Source: Molossus alvarezi (taxonomy: Eukaryota > Chordata > Mammalia > Chiroptera > Molossidae). From it: DNA of 64,000 nucleotides. Under the pieces are notes generated by a model. The model was not told where the DNA came from. It saw only the letters and a list, made by a program, of their open reading frames with translations, and did not search any database. The DNA is taken from NCBI GenBank assembly GCA_037176705.1, contig CM073885.1:89891001-89955000 (forward strand). Reading direction: 5' to 3'. Shown in pieces: positions 1 through 12,300 of the stretch. A program made the position numbers and the translations under genes. Position 1 is the stretch's first letter. The number at the start of each line of letters is the position of its first letter.

Positions 1-396
1 GATTTTAAAAAGTATTTCTAGTCAATAATAACTGAGCAGCCAGTAACTTTGACATTATCTACTCATGCTAGACATGCTAAGAAAGACAAAAATGCTTTAC
101 AAATTTAAGCTATTAGTATTTCAATATAAAAATAGAAACTAGTTAATAGGGAGAAATACATATAAACTTCACAAGTTTTTCACTTTTTTTTTCATTACCA
201 AGAAGCTAGCTGAGGATTTAAAGAAAATGGCTTCTGACCTTCAAAGCCATATAAACAGAAAAATATTTCCAACAGATAAAAACGCAAAACAAAATTTCTA
301 ACAAAAGAAAGTAAATTAAATATTCCATCTGTATTTCAAAAACAATTTGAGTCAAAACCCTGATCCTGGTTACATTTTTAAAAAGGAACAAATTTC
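1..396. other. SCFD1 intron 9, AT-rich, no recognised element
   Basis: AT-rich intronic sequence with no exon or transposon that I recognise. The next SCFD1 exon (expected to begin near FQRPLLVLVDR) is not found here, so it must lie outside the window. Confidence 0.6.
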
Positions 397-3300
397 GTCC
401 GGCCAGTGTGGCTCAGTGTCGACCCATGCACTGAGAGGTTGCCGGTTCAATTCTCAGTCAGGGCACATGCCCAGGTTGTGGGCCTGATCCCCAGTGGGGG
501 GCATGCAATTGATGTTCTCTCTCATCAATGTTTCTATCTCTCTCCCTCTCTCTTTCTAAAATCAATACAGAAAAAAAAAATTAAAAAAACAACAACAACA
601 AATTTCAACCACAAGTGTAAGAGTATTCTCTTAGATAAAAAAGAAACCCCAAACTCTACAAATGTTTGATTTTTAAGTCCTGTAAGTATATTAACTAACA
701 TTATACCTGAATTGGCCAGCTCCAAGTGTGTCACCTGTAAAAAGACTGTTTCTTGCATCTCTTAGATTTTCCCTAAGTTTCTTGTCTAGTTTCTGGAAAA
801 AAGCAAATTTTACATTAACTCTTAAAGAACAGTTTCACAGAACTTTATGTAGGGTTATATATAATGTATTCTTAGTGTCATAACTAAGAAACTTGGAATT
901 TCTTTACAAAAATAGCAAGTCTAAAATCTAAATATTTTAGCTTCTCCACTATTCAATATCATCATAACTTGGACTTGGAAAGACCAATGCCTCTTCTACT
1001 GTTACTCAGGCCTCATTTCATTAACAATCACTTTTCCTGGACTATTTATACTTTATGTATAGGAAATGCTTTGCAGTAATGACCCACCTTCTCAGGCCAA
1101 GCGTGACTCTATTGTACCAAGGAAGGTGACTATGTAGTGGTGGCTACAAGAGGCTCCATAATAGACATGAAATATGTAAAAGAAAGCAGCCCTCCACCAG
1201 TCAGTGATTTATATGAGCTAATGAAACTCAAAAACGTTAGTGTATCTTCCTCCATCTTTCTATATAATTTACCCTCTTTCCTTTTCAGTAATTTCTCTAA
1301 TCCTTTATTTACTTTTTAATTTTTACAGCATGCTCAATTTATACTGAATATTTTACTCCAATATAGTTGGGTAGCAAAATGCACCTCACCATTTTGAAAA
1401 TGGTTATGACTATTAATAAACATTTGTTAAATATTGAATAATTAGAAGGATCAAACAGGTATAAAATACTATTTGGAAAAATAAGGCTGAAGGGTTAGAA
1501 TAGCACACTGGAGGAAATCATTTTACTCTGTTACACAGAAGTACACAATGATTACTTTTTATTTTTGGTGGAATCCTAATGTTATAAAATAAAAATATCT
1601 GCCTTTGGTACAATATATAACTCATAGCAATCATATACTTAAAATTAACAAAAACATTTGAGGTACTTATGAAAAACAAGTGACTCAGATATTATTTATC
1701 CCCAATAGATATTTGTATAAACTCACCACTGCCACCATTTCTGCTGCTGTTCCCCTGGAACATCTGATTATAGGAACAGCACCTATTGTAACAATAAATG
1801 TTAGCAATGATTTCCACTATTAATAATTAAAATGGATACTTACAAATTATATTAGCATAAAAAAATAACATATAATAGATATATACAATTTTAGGCTAAC
1901 GAACATAAAAGGCTTTATAATCTCAAGTGTAAAAGCAAGGTATCAGAAACAAATCTTCTCATTTAAAAAGAAAATATTAGGGCCTGCCCGGTGTGGTTCA
2001 GTGGTTGAGCATCGACCCATGTACCAAGAGGTTGCTAGCTCGATTCCCAGTCAGGGCACATGCCCAGGTTGTGGGCCCGATCCCCAGGGGGGAGCACGCA
2101 GGAGGTGGCCAATCAGTGTTCTCTCTCATTGATGTTTCTATCTCTCTCTCCCTCTCCCTTCCTCTCTATAAAATCAACAAAGAAAAAAATATATATATAA
2201 AAATGAAACTCCTGGAGGTTTATTTATTATTTAAAAAACAAAACAGAAGAAAGAAAACATTAAGGAGTCAGAAAGACTTTGTATATAGTGTTGGCTAATC
2301 AACGTGACCAGATTTTTTCAATGGTTTCACTAAATCAGCATTTTGACTCTCTACAGACAGTTTCAAAGAGTAAGTTTACTCTCTACTCAGAGAGTTCACT
2401 TTAATTTCACTTAAGGGAAAAGAAAGAGAGTTTAGCTAATTTAGCAGTTTAGTATTGTTACTTTTTATTTTATAAATTAACAATAAAGGATTATAGTATC
2501 TTTCTGAAATACTAATTTTTTTTTTTTTTTTATCCTCACCCGAGGACATTTTTCCATTTTTTGTTCAGATAGAGTGGGAGGGAGAGAGAGGAAGAGAGAG
2601 AGAGAGAGAGAAACATTGATGTGAAGGGACACATCGAGTGGCTGCCACCCGCACGACCAACCAGGGCCAGGGACAAACTGCAACCGAGGTACGTGCCCTT
2701 AGCGGGAACCGAACCCGGGTCTCTCTGGACCGCAGGCCGACGCTCCAACCGCTGAGCCAAACTGGCCAGGGCTCTGAAATACTAATTTAAAAGATAACAT
2801 TAAACACCTCTTCACATAATTTAATTGGCTTCAATTCATTATCAAATCAACTTATTAGATTAGGCCTCTTAATTTATTACTCCACATTTTATCAAAGGCA
2901 AAAATTCTAAAATAAAATAAACAATTTCACTGAAAAGTTCATAAAACAAACTTAGAACATTGTATTCTTTATATGCTGAAATTGTCGCATTTTAGATTCT
3001 ATACAAAGCATGCTCAGTCAACTGCAGAAGTAAAAATATGGATCATTAGAAAATTTTGAACTTTGTTTTGTTCTGATGGCAAGTTATTCATGCATGTAAT
3101 AAAAAAATTCAAATTTTAGCCATGTGCAACATTAACCTACTTGATTCCAAAACACTAAAATAATCCCCACTAAGAATTAGATATAGAGTATATAAGGTTA
3201 TTTTCTATATATAGTCTAAATAAGTGCATGTGTGGAGTGCTATAAAAAACAAAAACAAGATATTCAAGAGTAACAGATTAAATGAGTTATTAAATAATTT

Positions 3301-6300
3301 ACTTTGAAGAAATAACCAGAAAGACTTGAAAACTTACCTAGTGTAACAAAAAAGCAGAAGAGGCTGTCAACAATAGTATCCATAACAGTTTCCATTTCTG
3401 TGTCTGTGATATCTGGCCTGTTAATAGCTAAAGTGAAAACAGGTAAAGGAGAATATAATGTGACCAAAATGTATGCCTTATTTTTATTAAACTCTTAAAA
3501 TTATTTCTAAACTCCTAATTAATGCTCAATTTGTTAACATATGTAATACTCACACGTAAAATTTTTTATGCTTTAAACTTCACAAATATCCATTAAAAAT
3601 TATAATACCTTAAAAGGATACCATCTTAATATCAGTAGTAATGAGTAGTATCAGTATTAAAGCAGGAACACGAAAAAAAGCCACCACATAAAACATACAA
3701 AGTTTTTGCCAGAGAAATAGAAAAAGAAACACTGTATTCCATAGTTTTATTCACAAACACTAGATGGCCTAAAGACACTACTGATCTACTACTACTGCCA
3801 GAAAAGGACAATGCAAATCAATTATGACAAGACCAGCATCAAATGTCATTTTCTTTTTTTAAGATTTATATTAAATTCTTTTCTGATCTACTAGATGGTA
3901 CGTAAGTGGTTCCCAAACTTTAGTGGGTATAAGAATCACTTTAGGTATATGAAAGAGAAAGAATTTCTACCGAAGCTATTAAAACAGAAATTCTTGACTC
4001 TTTTCCCTAGAGATTCAATTCAACAGATTTGAAATAATTCTAAGAAATATTCAATTTTTACAAGCCCCTTAGGTGATTCTTGGGGCTTCGTTTTCAGAAA
4101 CATTGTTGTGAAGACTTTCTTTGATAGTCAAAGACTTTACTTATTCCTCTTTCTCTCTCTCACAATACCTAAACCCAGTGTTTGACAAGAAGATGCTCAG
4201 TAACTATTTGTTAAAAGATCACACTAAAATATTATCTATATATTACTTTTAATTTCCCAACATTCTTAAAGTGAAAAAATATTACATTTAATGACTTGTA
4301 ATTAGCATGAGAGGAAGGCAGAATCCAATCGGATATATAAAAATATTTAAAGAAATACTTTGTCCATGCAGACAGAGAACATAAAAGTAATAAATAATTC
4401 AGCCAGGCAATACAGAATCTGTATGAAAAAATATGCTGTTACTTGGTGCAGCTGGCATTTTGGGCCGAACAATTTTCTGTGTGAGCATGGTTTACATACT
4501 GCAGAACATCAAGTATCCCTAGTCCCTGCCCACTAAATGCTAGCAGCAGCCCAGCCAGTTATGACAACTGGCACTTCTATACTTCCAAGTGCTCCCTTAA
4601 GAACCACTGAAAGTCTAGTCGTCATCAAACACCTCAATCCTTAAGTAGCAAATTAATGATTATTTCAATAATTTGATTATCACATCTACAGTCTGCAATT
4701 TTCTTTAAAATATATGACATAATCAATGTGCACACAATTTTAGTTAAGCAAGATGAGTAAGTTACAGAAATCTGCTATACATTGTACCTATAGTCAACAA
4801 TACTCTACTGTACACTTTATTATTATTTTTAATCTTCACCCGAGGACATTTTTGTGCCTATCCTCAGACAGAGTGGGAGGGAGAGAGGAAGAAAGAGAGA
4901 GACAGAAAGATCGATGTGTGAGAGACACAATGAGGGGCTGCCCACCCACAAGACCCCAACTGGGGTCGGGAACAAACTGCAATCGAGGTACGTGCCCTTA
5001 GCGGAAACCGAACCCGGGACTCTCTGGTCCATGGGCCGATGATCTAACCGCTGAACCAAACTGGCCAGGGCAATTGTACACTTGAAAATGTTGAGAGGAG
5101 ATCTCAAGTGTTCTTACAAAAAAAATCAACAAAACAACATAGACAATATAGTGTGTGTCTGTGTGTGTGTGAATGAATGTCTGTTAATTTTAATCTATAT
5201 CCCAGGAATGGTCAGTTTACCAAAATTGGAATACAAACTTCAGAGGTGGTTAGATACCATTTGCTTCAATACCAATACTCAATCCCACTACTTCGGAGTC
5301 TAACAACCTATATTTGAGAATGGCACTTATACTTCATTCTGTGACAGTACTACAGAAGCTGCTGATGACTCCTTCTTGTCTGATCTTGACAAACAGCAAT
5401 ATCAGCCAACTTTTTCTGAGTGCTAACCACATTGAGCCACGTGGGCCAGGGCTATTATCTCCTTTTTATAGATATGGAACTGAAGCACATAGAAACAAAG
5501 TAACTTGTGTTCTTGTCCAAGGGTTAAAGTACTAGAAGATTAACTGAATCCTACTACTAAAATACTGTCTTATTTGCCATGAGTGAACCATGCGTGCAAG
5601 TTGCTGTGTGGTATCTAAAAAGGTAAAAAAAGAGAACTTCCGGTCAAGATGGCGGCGTAGGGAAACGCAGTATCGCGTTCTCCCACAACCACATCCAAGT
5701 TACAACAAAACTACAGAACAACCATCATCCAAAACCACCTGAAATCAAGCTGAACGGAAGTCCTACAACTACGGGATTAAAAAAAAAAAAAAGCAGCTAC
5801 ATCCATACCGGTAGGAGGGGCGGCGGCGCGACGGGCTGGTCCCACACCCAAGTGTGGCGGATAAAAATCAGGAGGCTCCCGCGGCTGGCAAGGTCCTTCC
5901 TGAGGACTGAGGGGTCCCTGTCCCACACCAGGTGCCCCGCTCAGGTTTCCAGTGCCAGGAAGAGAATCCCCATAACTTCTGGCTGGAAAAACCAGCAGAA
6001 ACTGAGGCTCAGGGAAGCTGAAGCGGCTGGAGCCCCAGGCAGCTCCCTAAAGGGCCCGCGCACGGACTGGTCGGACTCTCTCCCTCTAAGCTCGGAGGGG
6101 AGGCAGCTCGAGGGGCACCAGAGACACACAGGGAAGAACTGAGCTGTTTGGCACTGGAGCGAGGGCTGGAAAGGGGTCTTTCTCGGGGACAAACGTGCTG
6201 TCAGAGGCCTTTGTTCCTTTGGTGAGCCCTTCCCTGGGGTGGCAGACAGTCGCCATATCTGGGACTCCAGCAACCTGGCTCTCACTGGTAGCCCCGCCCC

Positions 6301-9300
6301 GCTGACTCCCTGAGGTCCCGCCCCACCCCGCCCCGCCCCACACAACTTTCAAGCCCACCCAAGCTGTTGCTACTTGCTTAACCATAGGATTGGCCTGTCT
6401 TGGATCCTGCTTCAAGTTTTTCCTAAATTCTTTCAAACGAGCAGCATCGGGTCTCAGCGAGCCCCATACCTCTCATTAAGTAATACACAGAAACAAACAC
6501 AGGGAGGCAGCCAAAATGAGGATACAAAGAAACAGGTCCCAAATGAAAGAACAGAACAAAACCCCAAGAAAAGAACTAAGCGAAATGGACATAAGCAACC
6601 TAACAGATGCTGAGTTCAAAATACTGCTTATAAGGATGCTCAATGAACTCAGTGAGGGCCTCAAGAGCATAAAAAAGTACCAGTCAGAAATGATCGCTGC
6701 ACAGTTAGAAACGAAGGAGGCTTTAACTGAAATAAAGAATAATTTACATAGCTTCAATAATAGAGTATGTAAATCCAAGGAGCAAACCATCGATTTGGAA
6801 TATAAGGAAGCAAAAAACGCCCAACCAGAACAGCAAAAAGAAAAAAGAATCCAAAAAAATGAGGATAGAGTAAGGAGCCTCTGGGATAACCTCAAGCGTG
6901 CCAACATTCGCATCTTGGGGGTGCCCGAAGGAGAAGAGAGAGAACAAGAAATCGAAAACCTGTTTGAAACAATAATGGCAGAAAACTTTCCTAACTTGGT
7001 GAAGGAAACAGACATACAAGTCCAGGAAGCACAGAGAGTCCCAAACAAGATGAACCCCAAGAGGCCCACACCAAGACACATCATTATCAAAATGCAAAAG
7101 GTTCAAGACAAAGAGAGAATATTAAAAGCAGCAAGAGAAAGGCAGCTAGTTACCTACAAGGGAGTACCCATTAGGCTGTCAGCTGATTTCTCAAAAGAAA
7201 CTTTGCAGGCCAGAAGGGAGTGGCAAGAAATATTCAGAGTGATGAAAACCAAGAACCTACAACCAAAATTACTCTATCCTGCAAAGCTGTCATTTAGAAT
7301 CGATGGACATATAAAAACTTTCCCAGACAAGAAAAAGTTAAAGGAGTTCATCACTACCAAACCGTTATTATATGAAATGATGAAGGGTCTTTTTAAAGAA
7401 AAAGATAAAATGTATGAACAAACAAAATGGCAATGAATACATATTTATCAACAATGGAATCTACAAACAAAATGAACAGGAAGAACAGGAACATTCTCAT
7501 AGATACAGAGAACATTTTGTTGGTTGCCAGTTGGGAAAGGGGTTGGGGGAATGGATGAAAAAGGTGAAGGGATTAAGAAGCACAAATTCATTGCTACACT
7601 GACAAACCTCAAAGGGAAAGGGGTTGGGGGGGGGGGTGGGAAGAAATAAACCAAAGAACTTATATGCATAACCAATGGACACGAACAATAGTTTGGGAAA
7701 AGGTGGGAGGGGGGCAGGAGTGGGGAGGAGGAGGTCAATGGGGGAAAAATTTGGAACATCTGTAATACATTTTACATCCAACAATAAAGATGTGGAAAAA
7801 TAAAAAAAAATAAAAATAAACAAACAAAATAAATAAATAAATAAAAAGGTAAAAAAAAAACTGGTACTTCACTGAACTTACAAGTTTATTAAATAAATGT
7901 TGTTTATATGTGACAAAATTCAGTCTGAGACTTGTGTTCTTTGTGTGCTTTTAAAAGTCTTATTCAGCTCTACTGCTGTACAAAAAACTGGTTTTGGAGT
8001 GCATTAAACATTTTTTTTTTTTTTTACAGTACACCATTCTTTTTCTTAACAATGTCAATATTCCTATTTTTACTTACCACGATATGAAACAAGCTCCTTA
8101 TTTTGATTACATAAAACAAACATATCATCTTCCAAAGTAATAAAATTGAGATACTGATCAAAAACCTAGAAACAAAGAAAGGTTTACAAATCAATTTTCC
8201 AATATTTAAAGCACATCTAGTTTGATTTATTATACCAATGAAAAAAAATTACAATCATATTTAGTAGCTAAAAATGATACTATGTAGCAAATTGCCTAAC
8301 TGGGCAAGAATGGAGTTAATATAAAAAAGCAATAGAAATAAACTTTTGAGCCCTGGCTGGATAGCTCAGCTGATTAGAGCACTGTCCTGATATGTCAAGT
8401 TTGCAAGTTTGATCCCAGTCAGGGCATATACAAGAATCAACCAATGAATGCATAACTAAGTGGAACAACAAATGGATGTTTCTTTCTCTCTCTAAGTAAT
8501 AAAACAAACAAACAAACAAAAAAACCTTGGAGCAATAAATGATCAAGGAGGAGAGTAACATATTCAGAAAACAAAATTTATGAAGACAATTTTTAAAAAA
8601 ATTATGGTTGGGATTGGAATGAATATCAATTTTGAGGAAAAGCACAATTAAAATTTTCATAGTCAATTTAACCATACTTTCCTAAGAAAGTCAGAGTAAC
8701 TGTGTTTCTACCATGAACATTTATAAGTGGGGTGAAATTATACTAGTTCTTTAAAAGTGCAAATTAGGAGATAAATTAAGAAAACTAAAATTGTAATTGA
8801 AAAATAAAATTTATTTATTTATTTTTCCATTTTTTTTTTGTTCAGGTAGATTGGGAGGGAGAGAGAGGAACAGAGAGAGAGAGAAACATTGATGTGAAAG
8901 GGACACATCGAGTGGCTGCCACCCGCACGACTGACCAGAGCCGGGGACAAACTGCAACTGAGGTACACGCCCTTAGCGGGAACCGAACCCAGGTCTCTCA
9001 GGACCGCAGGCCGACGCTCTAACCGCTGAGCCAAACCGGCCAGGGCGAAAAATAAAATTTAAAAATTACTTGAAACATGCTAAACTCAGTTAAAGTGAAA
9101 ACCATTCCTATTATTTTATATAAAATTAATAAATTCTGGAAGAGCAAGAACATTAAGACATAAGCCTCAAAAACCAATCAGAAATAGTAATAAACTATCT
9201 AAATCTATGCAAGAAGACTAGCTAAATCTATCAGTGAGAAAAATAGGAAGTACATGCATGTTTGTTTAGTCTTTTGTTTGCTCTATACCATGCCCCAGGA

Positions 9301-12300
9301 TTTCATTTATGTCTGTCTAAATTCAAGAAGCACAGGGCACAACAGGGTTATAACCGAGAATATTTTACATACTTATTTATAACTAAGCTGAACCTGTCAT
9401 TATAATATAGAATTGCTGGCCTATTGTGATTTTCATCTTTCTTGTAATATAAAACATAGCTTTTTTGGATCCTCTTTCCAAAGTAAGAAAAGATCTAGAA
9501 TATTGTGGTGACTATAATGATTATAGATCAAACAATGTCGGTATATTTTGAGTATAATTTATGACAACACAACTGTCAAACTATTTCTAAATTGTGTTAA
9601 AAAGATTATACAAATCCCAGCCTAAAACAAAACTGATTCAGCTTTTTATTTTTGTCTTTCAAATTCATTGAACAGGTTCCTTTCATTTGGTTTATTTGCT
9701 TAAGTCAAGTTGAAGATAATTTACATTCTTAGAACTCTTTCTAAAAGTACTGAGTCTGGCCCTGGCCGGTTTGGCTCAGCGGTTAGAGCGTTGACCTGCG
9801 CTCCAGAGAGACCCAGGTTCGGTTCCCGCTAAGGGCATGTACCTCGGTTACAGTTTGTCCCTGGCCCTGGTTGGGTCGTGCGGGTGGCAACCACTCGATG
9901 TGTCCTTTTCATGTTGATGTTTCTCTCTCTCACTCTGAGCAAAAAATGGAGAAATGTCCTCGGGTGAGGATTAACAAAAAAAAAACAGTACTGAGTCTGA
10001 ATATTTCTTAGGTGGCTCTGATCCTTTAATTATTAGCCATCTCTATCTATTAACAGGTTTCAGAATATTACTATATTTTATATTAACAAAATGTCATTAG
10101 CCAACCAAAATCTCTTACCTTGGCTACCTGTGGTACTGCATTAGCTGCTAATGCTGCATTTGCAATATCTTCCAGTTTACTTCTTGAAATAGCAGAAATA
10201 AAATTTAAGTAATATGATTCATAGAGTTGATTCCGAAGATCCTACAAATACAATGAATAATTCAGTCTTACAGAATAGTATAAAAGATGATCGCAAGACC
10301 GGCCAATGTGGCTCAGTGGTTGAGCACAGACCCATGCATCAAGAGGTCGTAGGTTTAATTCCCGGTCAGGGCACATGCCCAGGTTGTAGGCCCAATCACC
10401 AGTGGGGGACATGCAGGAGGCAGCCAGTCAATGTTCTCTCTTATCAATGTTTCTGGCTCTCTCTCTCCCTTCCTCTCTCTAAAATGAAGAAAAAAAAATA
10501 TTTGGAAAAAAAAAAAAATCACAAAAATCTTTTAGATACTGTAAGAGCACAGTTTTGAAGGGTAATATACACATTTAAAAGACAGATTATATAAAAATGA
10601 CAATCAAAAAAAGTATCCCAAGAGAATAAAGTTAGGGAGAAGTAAGTATTAATTGGTTAAAAGACATAACTAATGTATACTTTAATAATTAAGTTATATT
10701 ATCAACCAAGTCCTATTAATTACACTGTTACACTAAACTGCTTTGAAATAGCATGTATGCATTTTTATTAGAAATGCCCAGATGTGGCTACCTCATACAG
10801 TGATGTGCTTATTATATTTAGCAGAAGACACCACCATCTACTGCTCTAAACAAGTGACAACACAACAAATACTTCTATCACCATGAAGACATAATTCCAA
10901 TGACCAATTTCAGAAGTATTCCTTCTCAATCACCCAAGGAAAATTCACTCAAGGATCGAGAACTGAGAGGACTGAGAAAACAAGAACATATGTTGAGAAT
11001 ATGGAGAGCCATGTTTCTTACTGTCAGAGAAAGAAGTTATAAACTTGTAAAGGAAAAAAGGAAAAACCAGAATGAATCCTGTATTCTAAACTGAAACAGT
11101 TTTGGAGATTATCTATCTGTAGAGAGATAAGTAGGAAGATTTATAGAATTATATGTAGATATAAGTGTGTGTATCGGTACACACATATATTTCTCAGCTC
11201 TGCTCATTGAGAGGGGCTAAGAACTGTGACATCCTTTTAACAATGTCCAGATGATAACCTCCAAATGCTATTCTCAACAAAAATCAACCAGGACTCCTTA
11301 GACAAATGGCTGAATCTTGGATTGCGACAGAGAATGTACAAGATCAGAACTGGAACATCTTATTGTGCCAGAAAAGTAAGGAAATGGTCAAAGAATGATG
11401 GAGACATTACAAAGGGTACAGAAGTTGAGCAAGGTTGCAGAATACAATCTCAATATATAAAAGTCAAGGGGGTATCTGTACACTTGCAATCTGCGATTCT
11501 AAAAATGAAATAATTTAAAAAAATTCCATTCATGATAGCATTAAAAATATAAAAAATAAATTTAGCATAATAAGTGTAAAACTTATATTCTACACATTAT
11601 ATAATATTACTGAAAAAAAATTAAAGATCAAAAGGAATGAAAGGGAGCCCCACGGGGCAGCAGCACTCCCCAGCCGCTAGTGGCGGGACCTGGGCTCCAC
11701 AGAGGCCTGTGCAGTCCAGCAGCCCACAAGAGCAGTGGGAAGCTGGAGCCCGAGAGAGACTGGTGTGATGCAGCTAAGCACCCGCGGGACATTCAGGGTG
11801 CTGATAGGGCTTAGTGACCCAGCAGGGACTGTGCGATCTAGTTACCTGTGGGACATGCAGGGTGCTGAAGCACCAGAAAAGACTCTGCGACCCGGCAGGG
11901 ACTGCACAATCTAGTTACCCATGGGGCCTGTGGGGTGCTGAAGCACCAGAGAGGCCTGCACGGATGGTGCCATCCAGTTACCCATGGGACCTCCGGGGTG
12001 CTGAAGCACCAGAGAGGGCTGTGCGACCCAGCAGCCCACAACATAGGCATAGAGCTGGGTCCCCAAAGGGACTGTGCAATCCAGTTACCCACAAGATCTG
12101 CAGGGTGCGGGGGCATCAGAAAGGCCTGCGCAACCCAGCAGTGCACAAGATAGGAGTAGAGGATGTGAAAATGGAGGCGGAATGAATAGAAGCTACACAG
12201 ACGATCTCCCAGGACCAAATGGGAAATACAACTAGAATACAGACAAAACCTTGGAAAAAGGCAACAAAAAAGCAGCAAGACAGGACCATATAACCAGGGA

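Larger units (their letters stand above)
5632..7841 (+). mobile_element. Half-L1 (HAL1-like) retrotransposon, ORF1-only, complete with TSD
   Basis: A 2.2-kb LINE-1-derived element in SCFD1 intron 6, opposite to the gene. It starts 'gagaacttccggtcaagatgg', has a GC-rich 5' UTR of about 880 bp, an open ORF1 (6516-7436), then almost directly an L1 3' UTR with G-rich tracts, an 'aataaa' signal and an A-rich tail. ORF2 is absent: about 25 nt resembling the ORF2 start pass straight into sequence resembling the ORF2 end. A perfect 16-bp TSD, taaaaaggtaaaaaaa, lies at 5616-5631 and 7842-7857. TSD plus A-tail show it moved by target-primed reverse transcription in this shortened form or was shortened soon after, with enzymes supplied by a complete L1. 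The 21.3-24.7k element is a decayed relative. Confidence 0.88.

Noticed and set aside
5852..6436. Open frames of 96-134 codons upstream of the half-L1 ORF1
   Set aside because: They fall in the GC-rich 5' UTR of the element on both strands and show no protein family.
7497..7823. 108-codon minus-strand frame rich in Pro and Phe
   Set aside because: It is the reverse of the G-rich 3' UTR of the half-L1. The pattern recurs opposite the other L1 3' UTRs (for example 17985-18311).
9780..9850. tRNA-like A and B boxes at many places
   Set aside because: They belong to the tRNA-derived heads of VES SINEs. None has a complete cloverleaf with an intact acceptor stem, so no tRNA gene is called.
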